NCBI GenBank assembly: GCA_900554845.1
Contig: USIY01000020.1
Coordinates: 1-18,644, forward strand
From: an uncultured Bacteroidales bacterium
GTDB lineage: Bacteria > Bacteroidota > Bacteroidia > Bacteroidales > Muribaculaceae
DNA: 18,644 nt
Reading direction: 5' to 3'
The notes beneath the pieces are model-generated. The model was not told where the DNA came from and did no database searches. It saw only the letters and a list, made by a program, of their open reading frames with translations. The position numbers and the translations under genes were made by a program. Positions within the stretch are counted from its first letter, which is position 1; each line of letters starts with the position of its first letter. Of the stretch, positions 5,448 through 14,782 are shown piece by piece.

Positions 5448-7895
5448 TTAATTTAGTTTCACTACTGTCTTTTTACCATTGTAAGCCGTCTCGTAGGTCT
5501 TGCCGGTAGACATGTCCTTTATCAGGAATTTTCTTGAGGTCAGCATACCCGGATAAGCTCCTTTACGATTATGGATGGTGACAGTGTTGTTTTTCCGGCT
5601 GTATGTCATGTCGATGGTCGAATATACGCCTTTTTTATAATTGTAGCCGTCACCCTCGTCTTCATAGAGAGTGAAAGAGCCATCGGCTCCCGGATAGACT
5701 TTCAGTTCGAGTCTGTCCCAAGGCTTTTCGGTGGCAAACTGAACATCAGGACCTATCGGTATTATACTGCCGGCTCTTGCGAAGACAGGAATGGTCTTGA
5801 TAGTGACAGGATATTCGATGGTTTGACCGCCCTGATATTTCTGACCGCTATTGAAATCATACCAGTCCGTGCCCGCAGGTAGATAGACCATGGTCGAGCG
5901 CGGGGCCATGAAATCAATCTCAGTCGAAGTCATGGCGTCTGAGTTCACGTCCGATTTGTCCCATCCGGTATTCTCGTCGATATTGACTACAGTCTCGGGA
6001 GTATAGTGAGCGTTGACAACCGGAGCCACGAGCAGTGACTTTCCAAACATGTATTCTGAGTTGCAGTCGTGACCTTCGGTATCTGAGGGGAAATCCATCA
6101 CGAGCGGGCGCATGAAACTCGAGCGATTTGAGCTGACGTCCCATGCGAGAGAGTAGACATAAGGAAGAAGAGCATAACGCAGGCGGATAGCATCCTCTAA
6201 AGCATCGAAAACCGGCTCCCCTTTTTGTCCGAAATTGTAAATCTCGCGGGGACAGTCGGCACCGTGGGAACGCATCATCGGAGTGAACACACCCATCTGT
6301 GTCCAGCGAACAGTCAGTTCACGGAAGAGAGGATTGTCGCAGGCTTTCATAGCGGGAGTGGCATAGCTGCTGCAGAAGAATCCGCCGAGGTCGGAATTGA
6401 CGTTAGGATTGCCGGTCATGGAGAAATTCAGCTGCGCGGGAATCTGCTTACGGAGCATATCCCATGTCGATGCCACGTCGCCGGTCCAGACGTTGCAGCC
6501 GTAGCGTTGCTGACCGACCCAGCCTGAACGGGTGAGAATGAAAACACGCTTGGAGCTGTCAGCCGCAAGCTGATGGTCATGGACTCCACCCACTGTCAGC
6601 AGCGGATAGGCGCCTCTAACCGATCTGAACGAACCTGCGCCGGTTGCAAAATCCCAGTTGTCGTCATAGTGGTCAGGCTCGGTAGAGTCCATCCACCATC
6701 CGTCCATGCCGAAATCGTGCAGGCGTCTGAGGTTATCCCAATAGATGTCACGCGCCTCGGGCGAGTAAGCGTTATAGACCTTGACACCTGAGGGATAGTC
6801 CATGCGCGGAGGCCATCTGTCAGCAATGCCCGACTGAGGCCATGTGGCGATGTCAAACAGCAGATCCTTTTCGGCAAGCTGGGCGTAAGGCTTGGTCTGC
6901 GGACCGAATGACGACCAAATGGAAATGATGATGTGGACATTCATATCGTGAATCGTATCGACCATGCTCTGCGGTCTGTCGAAATCAGGGTTCATGAATT
7001 CCATGGCGTTCCAGAGATAATTGTTTCCCCAATATTGCCAGTCTTGGATGATACCGTCAAGCGGAACACCGAGTTCACGGTATTTCTCAACAACTCCCAC
7101 CGTCTCTTTCTGAGTTTTATAGCGTTCACGCGACTGCCAGAAACCGTAGGTCCACAGCGGGAACATTGGGACATCGCCGGTCAGAGCGCGGATTTCCGCA
7201 ATTACACCGTCCGAATCGCCGCCATACATGAAATAATAATCGATGTCAGGACCGATTTCCGAGAAAAACAGAAATCTGTCACCCTTATCGCTGAATGTCG
7301 TCGGTGAATAATTATCCCAGAAGATGCCGTAGCCCTTCGATGTCTGCATGAGCGGAATTCCATCCTCAATGTTGCTTGGGAAAAGCGCACGAGTCAGTCC
7401 GCGCTGTGAAAGGTTGCCGTGTTCGAGATTGCCGAGGCCGTAGACGGCTTCATCACTGTCAATCGAAAACGACTGCTCGACTGCGAGCGTCGGCTGACCG
7501 CTGTAACTGACGGGGCGAAATTCCGCAGGGTCTTTTTCAGCTGTCAGAAGTCTGCCTTTGTCGGTGTAAAATGAAACGAGGCCGGTCGATTTGTCAATCT
7601 CTATCCTGATTCGGTCGGATTTCAGGACAAACCGTCCGGACGACTCGCCGGATGTGAGTCTGACTTTATCCGGCGTGGAAATGACCGAATAGCTTTCGGC
7701 AGGTTTCCGACTGTCGCCCGACTGTTTTTCAATCCTGACAGTAGCCGGAGTATAAAATGTGACTGACATTTTCATGTCTCCTATTTCAGCCTTGACGCCA
7801 TTGTCAGTCCTGACAAAATCTGAGGCCGAAAGAGGGAAGCACACCGACAGCACCGTCAGTGTCATCGCTGAGATTATATGTGATTTTATTGACAT
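5448..7895 (-). CDS. GH31 alpha-glycosidase, probable alpha-xylosidase
   Basis: The product has 815 residues, with a signal peptide cut near residue 25. A GH31 N-terminal beta-sandwich (about 35-235) is followed by the barrel (about 240-570). The nucleophile Asp403 is in DGWWMDSTEPD, and the acid/base is Asp473 in WTGDVASTW. A proximal beta domain and a DUF5110-like end (about 700-790) follow. The WWMDSTEPD form resembles the alpha-xylosidases of xyloglucan loci (such as BoGH31A) more than classical alpha-glucosidases with WxDMNE. The PA14 insert of BoGH31A is not visible, which agrees with the shorter length. It would remove non-reducing alpha-1,6-xylosyl units from imported xyloglucan fragments. 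The CE1 gene follows immediately; a terminator-like stem separates it from the GH5 gene upstream. Alpha-glucosidase activity is the alternative. Confidence 0.9.
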   Translation of the reverse strand: MSIKSHIISAMTLTVLSVCFPLSASDFVRTDNGVKAEIGDMKMSVTFYTPATVRIEKQSGDSRKPAESYSVISTPDKVRLTSGESSGRFVLKSDRIRIEIDKSTGLVSFYTDKGRLLTAEKDPAEFRPVSYSGQPTLAVEQSFSIDSDEAVYGLGNLEHGNLSQRGLTRALFPSNIEDGIPLMQTSKGYGIFWDNYSPTTFSDKGDRFLFFSEIGPDIDYYFMYGGDSDGVIAEIRALTGDVPMFPLWTYGFWQSRERYKTQKETVGVVEKYRELGVPLDGIIQDWQYWGNNYLWNAMEFMNPDFDRPQSMVDTIHDMNVHIIISIWSSFGPQTKPYAQLAEKDLLFDIATWPQSGIADRWPPRMDYPSGVKVYNAYSPEARDIYWDNLRRLHDFGMDGWWMDSTEPDHYDDNWDFATGAGSFRSVRGAYPLLTVGGVHDHQLAADSSKRVFILTRSGWVGQQRYGCNVWTGDVASTWDMLRKQIPAQLNFSMTGNPNVNSDLGGFFCSSYATPAMKACDNPLFRELTVRWTQMGVFTPMMRSHGADCPREIYNFGQKGEPVFDALEDAIRLRYALLPYVYSLAWDVSSNRSSFMRPLVMDFPSDTEGHDCNSEYMFGKSLLVAPVVNAHYTPETVVNIDENTGWDKSDVNSDAMTSTEIDFMAPRSTMVYLPAGTDWYDFNSGQKYQGGQTIEYPVTIKTIPVFARAGSIIPIGPDVQFATEKPWDRLELKVYPGADGSFTLYEDEGDGYNYKKGVYSTIDMTYSRKNNTVTIHNRKGAYPGMLTSRKFLIKDMSTGKTYETAYNGKKTVVKLN

Positions 7896-7910
7896 GTCAA
7901 AGTTTTAATG

Positions 7911-7918
7911 CAAAAATA
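7911..7918 (-). promoter_or_regulatory. possible -7 element for the GH31-CE1 unit
   Basis: The minus strand reads TATTTTTG, a perfect TAnnTTTG, 16 bases before the GH31 ATG. No TTG box is present at the expected distance, where the terminator stem and T tract lie. The TSS would fall only about 9 bases before the ATG, so this is a weak call. Confidence 0.2.
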
Positions 7919-7921
7919 AAT

Positions 7922-8009
7922 AAAAAAAGCGGGATTTCCGGTCTGACTCCAGAACTTCAAGGATTCACATCCTCAGAACATTCAGGAAATTAATGTCCGA
8001 AAACCCCGC
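7922..8009 (-). terminator. terminator-like long-loop stem after the GH5 gene
   Basis: On the minus strand, GCGGGGTTTTCGG (8009-7997) pairs over all 13 positions, two of them G-U, with CCGGAAATCCCGC (7941-7929). It is followed at once by seven T residues (7928-7922). The 55-base loop holds its own small hairpin, AGGAT-GTGA-ATCCT. It lies 38 bases after the GH5 stop, where the surface-protein operon should end. A loop this long is unusual; it may instead act as an attenuator between GH5 and GH31. Confidence 0.5.
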
Positions 8010-8047
8010 AGATCTACAATTATTTACCTTAAAAGCTGAGTCGAAGT

Positions 8048-9529
8048 TTATTTGGATGCACCTGTAAAGGCCTTGATAAACAACGGATAGAGCGGCTGAT
8101 AAGTCGTGCGGTCAATCAGCTGTCCCCAGAAGAATACGTTTATATCCGCCTTGCCTTTTGAATAGCCGGTGATAAACTCACCATATTTGACCTTTTCCTC
8201 TTCGGGGATACGGTCATAGGCGCCACACTCACCGATTACGACGGGAACTCCTCTGGAATTAGAGAATTCGACAAGCAGGTCGAGCTCTTTGCGGAGCATA
8301 TCTTCGAAATCAGCTGTCCACGCGGGCATTTGTTCATCGGAAAGGTCATCGAGCGAGCCGTCGAGGTTCGAGAAACCCGCAGGAGTGTAGTTGTGGACCT
8401 CGACAAGCAGGTGACCGCCGATTCTGTCGGAGGGAATGACGAGATTGTCAAGACGGGTCTCACTGCCGCCACCGCCATAGGTGTTAATGATGAGGTTTCG
8501 GTGGAGGTTGTTGCCTCCGGTGGCACGAACTGTGTCGACAAACTTCTGAGCGAGGATGTTGACAGCCTCATAGCCGCCGGCCACTGGCTCGACCCATGAA
8601 TCCTGCGCGTCGAGCATCTCATTGTAGCCTTCGAAGAGAAGTTTCTCGCCATACTTATTGAAACGGTTTGCAATCTGAGTCCACAGGCTGCCGAATTTCT
8701 CGGAAATGGCATCGACATTCTCAAGGTCGGCACAGACCCAGGCATGGTCACCGGCGCCGGTGTCGTGGTGGACGTTGAGGATGCAGTAGAGACCTGCGTT
8801 GAGAGCATAGTTGACGACTTCCTCCACGCGGTTCATCCACGGTTCCTTGACGGTCCAGTTCTCATCCATGTGGAGATACCATGTCACAGGCACACGCACG
8901 CCTTTGAAACCGGCGGCTGCGACGGCATCAAACCAGCCTTGGGTCGCAAGGGGCTGTCCCCAACATGTCTCGGCCGCCACGATGTCATCCCAGTCAAACC
9001 AGTCGCCGCAGGCATCGAGAGTGTTGTAGAGATTGATGCCAGAGCCCATGTTGCGGCTTGCGGTCATGGCTGTCTCCCACCCCGACTCATCAGCTGCGGC
9101 AGTCTGCTTCTGAGTCACGGTCACGGTCTTCACCTTGTCAGCGGCTTTGAAAGTGACGGTACATGTGCGGGTCTCCCCTTTGCCGAGAGGCTCTGCGGTC
9201 AGTTTGATGTAGCGGGGCTCGTCAGCCTTTTCGGGGTCTTCGCTGACAGTGGGATCACCCGAGCGGTTGGATAGTGTGAGCCAGTCGGAGTCGGCTGACT
9301 TCGTGACATTCCAGCAGGCGTTTGTCACAAGTGTCAACAGGACGTTGCCGCCGTAGGTGCCGAAATCAAGGGCGGTCACTTCGGAGCCGTCGCAGGTCAC
9401 CGAAAGCTCAACAGGACTCTCGGGCATATATTCCTTATCATCGTCGGAGCAGGATGTGACCCCGATTGCGGGGAGCAACAGGCTTACGAAAAGCAGAAGC
9501 CTGTCTATTGGTTTCAGATAATATTTCAT
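8048..9529 (-). CDS. BACON-GH5 surface endoglucanase lipoprotein (probable GH5_4)
   Basis: The product has 493 residues. The lipobox GVTSC places the lipidated Cys at 27, and the SDDDKE after it is a typical surface-export signal. A BACON domain spans about 37-141 (NACWNVTKSADSDWL, ending TVTVTQKQ). The GH5 barrel spans about 150-490. HH at 254-255 and the acid/base Glu304 in FEGYNEM are visible, with the nucleophile Glu434 in VIGECGAYD and FFWGQ on the last strand. FEGYNE is the style of subfamily GH5_4, which includes xyloglucanases and endo-beta-1,4-glucanases; BACON plus GH5_4 is the architecture of BoGH5A from the Bacteroides ovatus xyloglucan locus. It would cut the polysaccharide on the cell surface. 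The gene follows the SGBP-B gene by 10 bases in one operon. Mixed-linkage glucan or glucomannan are alternative substrates. Confidence 0.9.
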   Translation of the reverse strand: MKYYLKPIDRLLLFVSLLLPAIGVTSCSDDDKEYMPESPVELSVTCDGSEVTALDFGTYGGNVLLTLVTNACWNVTKSADSDWLTLSNRSGDPTVSEDPEKADEPRYIKLTAEPLGKGETRTCTVTFKAADKVKTVTVTQKQTAAADESGWETAMTASRNMGSGINLYNTLDACGDWFDWDDIVAAETCWGQPLATQGWFDAVAAAGFKGVRVPVTWYLHMDENWTVKEPWMNRVEEVVNYALNAGLYCILNVHHDTGAGDHAWVCADLENVDAISEKFGSLWTQIANRFNKYGEKLLFEGYNEMLDAQDSWVEPVAGGYEAVNILAQKFVDTVRATGGNNLHRNLIINTYGGGGSETRLDNLVIPSDRIGGHLLVEVHNYTPAGFSNLDGSLDDLSDEQMPAWTADFEDMLRKELDLLVEFSNSRGVPVVIGECGAYDRIPEEEKVKYGEFITGYSKGKADINVFFWGQLIDRTTYQPLYPLFIKAFTGASK

Positions 9530-9539
9530 TGTTCAGAGG

Positions 9540-11033
9540 TTATTTGACGTAGAAACGGAAGTTGTCGTAGGCGATAATCACATTGTCGCCGGTGTTGTCG
9601 TAGCCAAGGAAAATCTTGAAGTTATCGCCACCCGTGTCAGACGCGCAGAGGTCACCGTAAGTAGCGATGCCGGGAGCGATTTCAGTCATCGGGATGGCTA
9701 CCGACATCCACTCGCCGGGCATAAGCACGCCGCTCGCACGGTCAGCGATTGCGATGCCGCCCTTCTCCTTGCCAAATACGGTAATGGTCGAAGTCATGTT
9801 GCCCGCAACGGTGAACTGCTCGTGCATGTAGACCTCATAGCGGAGCTCAATGTCGCTCAGCGGAGTCGAGGCGCTGATGCCTGAAGGCGCTGCCTTAGAG
9901 TTGATGGTGAGGTTGTGGTCCCACCAGCAGGTGAAACCTTCGAAGTAGACGTAGTAGCCGGCGGATTTCTTTATAGGACTGGTCTCGGGAACCGCTGTCC
10001 AGCCCCAGGCGGGATAGCTGCAGAAATGGTTGGTGCCCCATCCGTAGGCCATCTGGGTTCCGTGGCCGTCGAAGTCTTCATAGACGCGGCTGTAGTCATA
10101 GAACTGCAGGTTCTCGCGGCCGCCGAGAGTGGCTACGGTAATCAGGCCGTTGGATTCGGCCGAGGGAATACAATCAGGCATCGTGAACACAAGCTGGTCC
10201 ATATTCTCGTTGGTCTCGACTGTGCTGACATCAATGTCAATCTCGCCGCCGAGGTTGATGGCTGTGATATCGGTGAGATACTTGCCGTAGATCACGACTT
10301 TCTGACCGGGAATAGGCATATCGGTGGAGATGTCGGTCAGTACAGGTTTCTGCGGCGAGCGGGAGAATCCGCAATAGGCATTTCCGGCATAGCACTCGAC
10401 CATGTAAATGCCCTTGGCGGGAATCTCGTTGGAGGGCATGGTGAGTTTAATCTCCGTGCGGTCAGCGTTTACACTGAAATCAGTAATTTCAAACATGGGT
10501 ACTGTGTCGAGGTCTGTCACATAGATATGCTCTACCTCGTGGAGAGTCGTTCCGATAAGGGTTACTTCCTGACCGGGAACCATTTCAGCCACACCTTGGT
10601 CATTGGTGGTCAGCTGTGCCTTGTAGAGTTCGAGTGTCGGGTAGCCGGCAATCACATGGAAGGCATAGGTGGCTGTGCCATGGGTAGTCTCGATTCTGAT
10701 TTCAAGCGGCAGAGACTCGTCGACACCACGGACCACGAGATCCTGAGGGATGGTCACGATGAGATGGGTCGAGGTGTTGTAGTTGCTGTTGAAGTAGACG
10801 TCCTGGTCATTGATATAGACATGAACGGCATTGTGCAGATTGCTGCCCTCGATGAGTATCATCTGCCCGACCATGGCGTCGGTGAAAGTGGAGTCGGAAA
10901 GAGCGGGGTCAGTGGTGCGGACACGCTCGATGACCGGCTGCCCGCCGCCGTTATCATCGTCGGAACATGACACCAGCGAAAGAAGCGCGATATTGGCAAA
11001 CAGTACGGCCAATAATATATAAAGTCTGTTCAT
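9540..11033 (-). CDS. SGBP-B-like surface glycan-binding lipoprotein (IPT/TIG repeats)
   Basis: The product has 497 residues. Lipobox SLVSC puts the lipidated Cys at 23, followed by SDDD. Three IPT/TIG-like beta-sandwich repeats can be seen at about 33-130 (GQMILIEGSNL), 131-230 (PGQEVTLIGTTL) and 231-315 (PGQKVVIYGKYL). The C-terminal domain (about 316-497) is rich in exposed aromatics, with Trp332, Trp343, Trp345, Trp370 and Trp371. This matches the xyloglucan-binding domain of SGBP-B, where a Trp near 330 and a Tyr/Trp near 363-364 bind glycan. It would hold the polysaccharide at the surface for the GH5 enzyme and SusCD. It lies 11 bases after susD and 10 before the GH5 gene. It has no catalytic motif. 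The ligand is inferred from the family and the neighbours. Confidence 0.88.
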   Translation of the reverse strand: MNRLYILLAVLFANIALLSLVSCSDDDNGGGQPVIERVRTTDPALSDSTFTDAMVGQMILIEGSNLHNAVHVYINDQDVYFNSNYNTSTHLIVTIPQDLVVRGVDESLPLEIRIETTHGTATYAFHVIAGYPTLELYKAQLTTNDQGVAEMVPGQEVTLIGTTLHEVEHIYVTDLDTVPMFEITDFSVNADRTEIKLTMPSNEIPAKGIYMVECYAGNAYCGFSRSPQKPVLTDISTDMPIPGQKVVIYGKYLTDITAINLGGEIDIDVSTVETNENMDQLVFTMPDCIPSAESNGLITVATLGGRENLQFYDYSRVYEDFDGHGTQMAYGWGTNHFCSYPAWGWTAVPETSPIKKSAGYYVYFEGFTCWWDHNLTINSKAAPSGISASTPLSDIELRYEVYMHEQFTVAGNMTSTITVFGKEKGGIAIADRASGVLMPGEWMSVAIPMTEIAPGIATYGDLCASDTGGDNFKIFLGYDNTGDNVIIAYDNFRFYVK

Positions 11034-11044
11034 GATACGGTGAA

Positions 11045-12706
11045 TTAATCGTTAAATTTATAATGTTCGGGCTCTGCCTTGAGGAGCGGATTCTGAATCA
11101 CGTCGGTTTCAGGATAAGGCAGGAAGATGTTGCCGGCAGTGATGTTGGCTTTGACTGAGGGCTCGATGATGGGGCCGAAAGGAGTGTCCTGATATGTTTT
11201 CCAGTCCTCACCTTTCGAGACGAAAGTAATCTCCTGATTAGCGCCGATTGCAATCTCGTCCCATGTGTAGCCGCGATACTGGCTGTTGAAATATTGCAGC
11301 ATCTTTTCGGGTTGCCATTTGTAGAGGTCAACGAGATAATACCAGTTCTGATACTCAAGCGAGAATTCAACACGGTTTTCACGGATAAGGTCGTCGAGAG
11401 TCACAGTGGCTGCCTCGTCGATGCCTGCGCGACGACGCAGGGCGTTGAAATATTTGATTTCATCGCCGGAAACAGACGATTTGTTGCCGAGACATGCCTC
11501 GGTGTAGACGAGATAGATGTTGGCGAGACGGACAATGTAGGTGTTGAGCGGAGAGTTCATGCTCGATACATAACCGTCGTTGTCATCGTCGGGGCCGCCG
11601 GGGACACCTTTTTTGAGGATAGAAGTGTTGCCATCGTAGGTATAGCCGCCGTCGGCAATACAGATGTAGTCATAGTGGACGCCGGGCGTGACGAAGGTGG
11701 CGTCGCGGCGGATTGTCTCCCACTTTTCCTTGCCGTCGCTGCCGGTGTAGCGATACTGCATGAGCATGTCGGCTCCCGGATTGAGCGCGCTCCATGAAGC
11801 GACGCCGCCCATCATCTTCGCGTCGCCGCAAAGGTCGGAGTTGAGGGTATTCTTGACATACCATGGACCGTCGGCCGAGGCATACCACTGAAGCTGGAGC
11901 AGTGACTCGATGTTGTTGTTGTGGCGATACTTGAAAAGATCGTGATAGTCGGCCATCAGCTCGGCACCGCTATTGTTGATGATGTCGAGACAGAGTTCCT
12001 TACACTTGTCAAGGTCAGCCTGATCGCGCTGGGTCTTACCCCACCCTGAACGGCTGAGATAAGTCTTGGCGAGCATCGCTTTCGCGCTCCAGCAGGTGGC
12101 ACGGCCGGCGGCCGGGGGAGTCGCAGGGAGCTTTTCGGCGGCAAATTCGAGGTCGCGGATGATAAATTCGTAGACATCTTCTTCATAGTTACGGGGACGC
12201 ACGGGATTGTCGACCACATCCTGATTGTTTTCAAAAAGGATTACCGGACCCCATACATGAACTGCGTAATAATACGCGCAGGCTCTCATCAGACGGGCTT
12301 CGGCGATAGCCGCTTCCTTGGCCTGCCGGGAGACCTCGGGCAGGCACTTGGTGTTGATGTTGGTTATAGTGGCGTTGGCCATCGTCACAACCGAGTAGAG
12401 TCCCTGCCATGCGTTGGTCAGGTCACTGTTGAGCGCGTCGACGGTAAAAAGCGCGAACTGGGGAGAGTTGTAGGGCGAATAGACGTCGTTTGCCCTCATG
12501 CTGCCAAGCATCCAGATGGCACGCGAGTTGTAGTCGAACCATGCTCTGTTGTAGAGCGGAGCTGTCGAGGATGCGACCGCGGCATCGGAAGCGTAGAAGT
12601 TGTCCTCGACATATTCACCGCTGGGAACCTTGTTGAGGAAATCATCGCTGCAGGAAGTGACACTGAGGAGTGCTGTCAGTCCGATGATATATTTGTTAAG
12701 TTTCAT
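11045..12706 (-). CDS. SusD/RagB family nutrient-binding lipoprotein
   Basis: The product has 553 residues. Lipobox SVTSC gives lipidated Cys19, followed by SDDFL. The N-terminal part shows the SusD pattern: LNKVPSGEY, VTMANATITNI and AIAEARLMRACAYYYAVHVWGPV, the helical TPR-like region. The C-terminal half carries NTYIVRLANIYLVYTEA, then ALRRRAGI and ENRVEFSLEYQNWYYLVDLYKW. Both are RagB/SusD hallmarks. It forms the lid on the SusC outer-membrane transporter and helps to load oligosaccharides. It lies 30 bases downstream of the susC stop in the same operon. Ligand specificity is not visible in the sequence; the neighbouring GH5, GH31 and SGBP-B suggest xyloglucan oligosaccharides. Confidence 0.93.
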   Translation of the reverse strand: MKLNKYIIGLTALLSVTSCSDDFLNKVPSGEYVEDNFYASDAAVASSTAPLYNRAWFDYNSRAIWMLGSMRANDVYSPYNSPQFALFTVDALNSDLTNAWQGLYSVVTMANATITNINTKCLPEVSRQAKEAAIAEARLMRACAYYYAVHVWGPVILFENNQDVVDNPVRPRNYEEDVYEFIIRDLEFAAEKLPATPPAAGRATCWSAKAMLAKTYLSRSGWGKTQRDQADLDKCKELCLDIINNSGAELMADYHDLFKYRHNNNIESLLQLQWYASADGPWYVKNTLNSDLCGDAKMMGGVASWSALNPGADMLMQYRYTGSDGKEKWETIRRDATFVTPGVHYDYICIADGGYTYDGNTSILKKGVPGGPDDDNDGYVSSMNSPLNTYIVRLANIYLVYTEACLGNKSSVSGDEIKYFNALRRRAGIDEAATVTLDDLIRENRVEFSLEYQNWYYLVDLYKWQPEKMLQYFNSQYRGYTWDEIAIGANQEITFVSKGEDWKTYQDTPFGPIIEPSVKANITAGNIFLPYPETDVIQNPLLKAEPEHYKFND

Positions 12707-12736
12707 ATTTCTATTCTAATTGGTATTAAACAACGA

Positions 12737-14782
12737 TTATAGGCTGACATTCAGGCCGAAAGTAAACATACGCTGCGAGGGGTAGCGTGCGTAGTCAACT
12801 CCGCGGAGAAGCACCTGCTGGTTGTAGGCACCGATTTCGGGGTCGTAGCCCTTATATTTGGTAAAGGTGTAGAGGTTCTGAATGTTGCAATAGATACGGA
12901 TAGACTCCACGCCGAACTTACGGGTGAACGAAGCGGGAATCGTGTAGCCGATGGACACGTTCTTGATGCGGAGATAGGATGCGTCCTCGACATAGACATT
13001 GCTCGTGCGGGAGTTCTGATTTGACGAAGCTTGGTCGATGCGGAAGGTCGACGCTCCGGGGTTTGTGACGTGCATGTTGCTGAGTGTGCGCTTGCCCTCG
13101 GGGTCGATAAGGCCGACCTTGGCATAATCGCATACTGAAACGAGAGTAGCCCATCTGTTTGCAGGATCGCTCTGCTCCTGAAGCAGATAGTTATAGCCGT
13201 CGTTGCCGACCGAGCCGGTCAGGAAGAGGTTGAAGTCAAAACCTTTCCATGAAATCGAGTTGTTGAAACCGAAAGTGAACTTGGGTTCGGGATTGCCGAT
13301 GTATGTACGGTCTTTCTCATCGATGACACCGTCGCTGTTGATGTCTTCATAGATATAGTCGCCATACCACACGCCTGTGCCCTCGGCTATCTCCTTGTTC
13401 TCGGGGATGGCCACGAAACGGGGGTTGCCGTTAGCGTCAAGGATGAAGTCGCCGTTGCGGTCTTTCATGTAGAAGTCACTTTCCTTTTCAAACATGCCTA
13501 TTACCTTGTAGCCGTAGAACTGGGCCACGGGGTTGCCGACTGTGGTATAGGTGAAGATGTCAGAACCGATTTTGCCTTGGATGCCGGTGCTCTCGGTGTA
13601 GAGCTTCATAACCTTGTTGCGGTTGAGAGAGAAGGTCAGGCCTGAGGTCCATGTGAAATCACGGTTGGAGATATTGACGGTGTTTAGCGTAAATTCAAAA
13701 CCCTGGTTGCGCATCTCGCCGGTGTTGACCCACGGAGAGGCGATGACGCCGCTGATATATGCCGGGAGAGCGGCCTGCATCAGAAGGTTGTCGGTATTCT
13801 TCAGATATGCGTCAAAGATAAACTCAAGACGGTTGTTGAACATCGTGAGGTCGAGACCTACGTTATAAGAATGTGTCTCCTCCCATTTCAGCTTGCTGTT
13901 GGCGAAGTTTGCGGGAGAGAAGCCGGTGCCCCAGGCTGTGGCCCATGGAGCCATCGTAGAACCATAGGCATAGTTGCCTGCATTCTGGTTACCGACGATA
14001 CCCCAGCCGAGACGGAGTTTTGCATCGGCAAGCCACTGCACATCCTTGAGGAATGATTCGTTTTTCAGACGCCATGCGAAAGCTGCCGAGGGGAACCAGC
14101 CCCAACGGTTGTCATTGCCAAAAGTCGACGAACCGTCGGCACGGAGAGTGGCGGTCAGAAGATAGCGGTTGTCGAAGTTGTAGTTAATACGGCCGTAGTA
14201 TGACTCGATTGCAAAAGAGCCTTTGCCGCTGTTGTTTGTGGCGGTCTTCATGTCGCCCACGCTGATTGAGTGGATATTATTGAAGAGGTAACCTGAACGG
14301 CCTGCCGAAAGATTCTCCCATCCCGATTCCTGCGACTCGTGACCGGCCATCACATTGAGGCTGTGTTTGCCGAAATCCTTCATGTAGGTCACATACTGCT
14401 TGAAGCTCGTATAGTGGCTGCTTGATGAAGTGCGGGTGCTCTGGCTGGTCTGCTTGAACTCTCCGAGAGTCATCGCGGGCTGGAAGAAGTAGGAATTAGT
14501 GCGGTCATAAGAACCACCGTATTCGATGCGGGCCGTAAGACCGGGGAGAATCGTGATGTTGGCATAGGCGTTGATGAGAGCCTGTAGGCCTTTGTTGTAA
14601 TTCTCGCGTGTAAGAGCGTCGGCAAGGGGATTGGTGTAATAGATGCCGAGCTGATTGTTTTCCTGATAGCCGATCAATGGATGCCCATTGTCGGCGCCAC
14701 AGTCATAAGCACAGCCATAATCATCGCTGTGACAGGTTGGGTTCATCAGCTGACGCGCTCCGCGACATCCAAGCTGGCTCAT
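12737..14782 (-). CDS. SusC/RagA TonB-dependent transporter, 5'-truncated at a junction
   Basis: The frame encodes the beta-barrel part of a SusC-like receptor and ends in RMFTFGLNVSL with the terminal hydrophobic residue expected of barrels. Typical strands include YYGRINYNFDNRYLLTATLR, WGWFPSAAFAWRL and LRLGWGIVGNQNAGNYAYG. A full-length SusC has about 1000-1100 residues. The signal peptide, carboxypeptidase-like domain, plug and first strands, about 350-400 residues, are missing. The first roughly 40 codons of this ORF are antisense to the lrgA 3' end, so genuine susC probably stops at about 14640-14680 and the ATG at 14780-14782 is accidental. As written, the protein could not be exported or gated by TonB. 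The cause is a deletion, an inversion or a chimeric assembly. Its partner genes downstream are intact. Confidence 0.85.
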   Translation of the reverse strand: MSQLGCRGARQLMNPTCHSDDYGCAYDCGADNGHPLIGYQENNQLGIYYTNPLADALTRENYNKGLQALINAYANITILPGLTARIEYGGSYDRTNSYFFQPAMTLGEFKQTSQSTRTSSSSHYTSFKQYVTYMKDFGKHSLNVMAGHESQESGWENLSAGRSGYLFNNIHSISVGDMKTATNNSGKGSFAIESYYGRINYNFDNRYLLTATLRADGSSTFGNDNRWGWFPSAAFAWRLKNESFLKDVQWLADAKLRLGWGIVGNQNAGNYAYGSTMAPWATAWGTGFSPANFANSKLKWEETHSYNVGLDLTMFNNRLEFIFDAYLKNTDNLLMQAALPAYISGVIASPWVNTGEMRNQGFEFTLNTVNISNRDFTWTSGLTFSLNRNKVMKLYTESTGIQGKIGSDIFTYTTVGNPVAQFYGYKVIGMFEKESDFYMKDRNGDFILDANGNPRFVAIPENKEIAEGTGVWYGDYIYEDINSDGVIDEKDRTYIGNPEPKFTFGFNNSISWKGFDFNLFLTGSVGNDGYNYLLQEQSDPANRWATLVSVCDYAKVGLIDPEGKRTLSNMHVTNPGASTFRIDQASSNQNSRTSNVYVEDASYLRIKNVSIGYTIPASFTRKFGVESIRIYCNIQNLYTFTKYKGYDPEIGAYNQQVLLRGVDYARYPSQRMFTFGLNVSL

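Noticed and set aside
9915..10970. Plus-strand ORF of 351 codons
   Set aside because: It is antisense to the SGBP-B-like gene, which has a lipobox, domain pattern and operon context; the long frame is a codon-bias shadow.
11294..11797. Plus-strand ORF of 167 codons
   Set aside because: It is the antisense shadow of the susD gene, with no recognisable domain.
14663..14782. First 40 or so codons of the SusC ORF as genuine SusC
   Set aside because: The plus strand here encodes a good LrgA C-terminus overlapping lrgB; the minus-strand peptide, rich in Cys and Gly, does not resemble a SusC segment.
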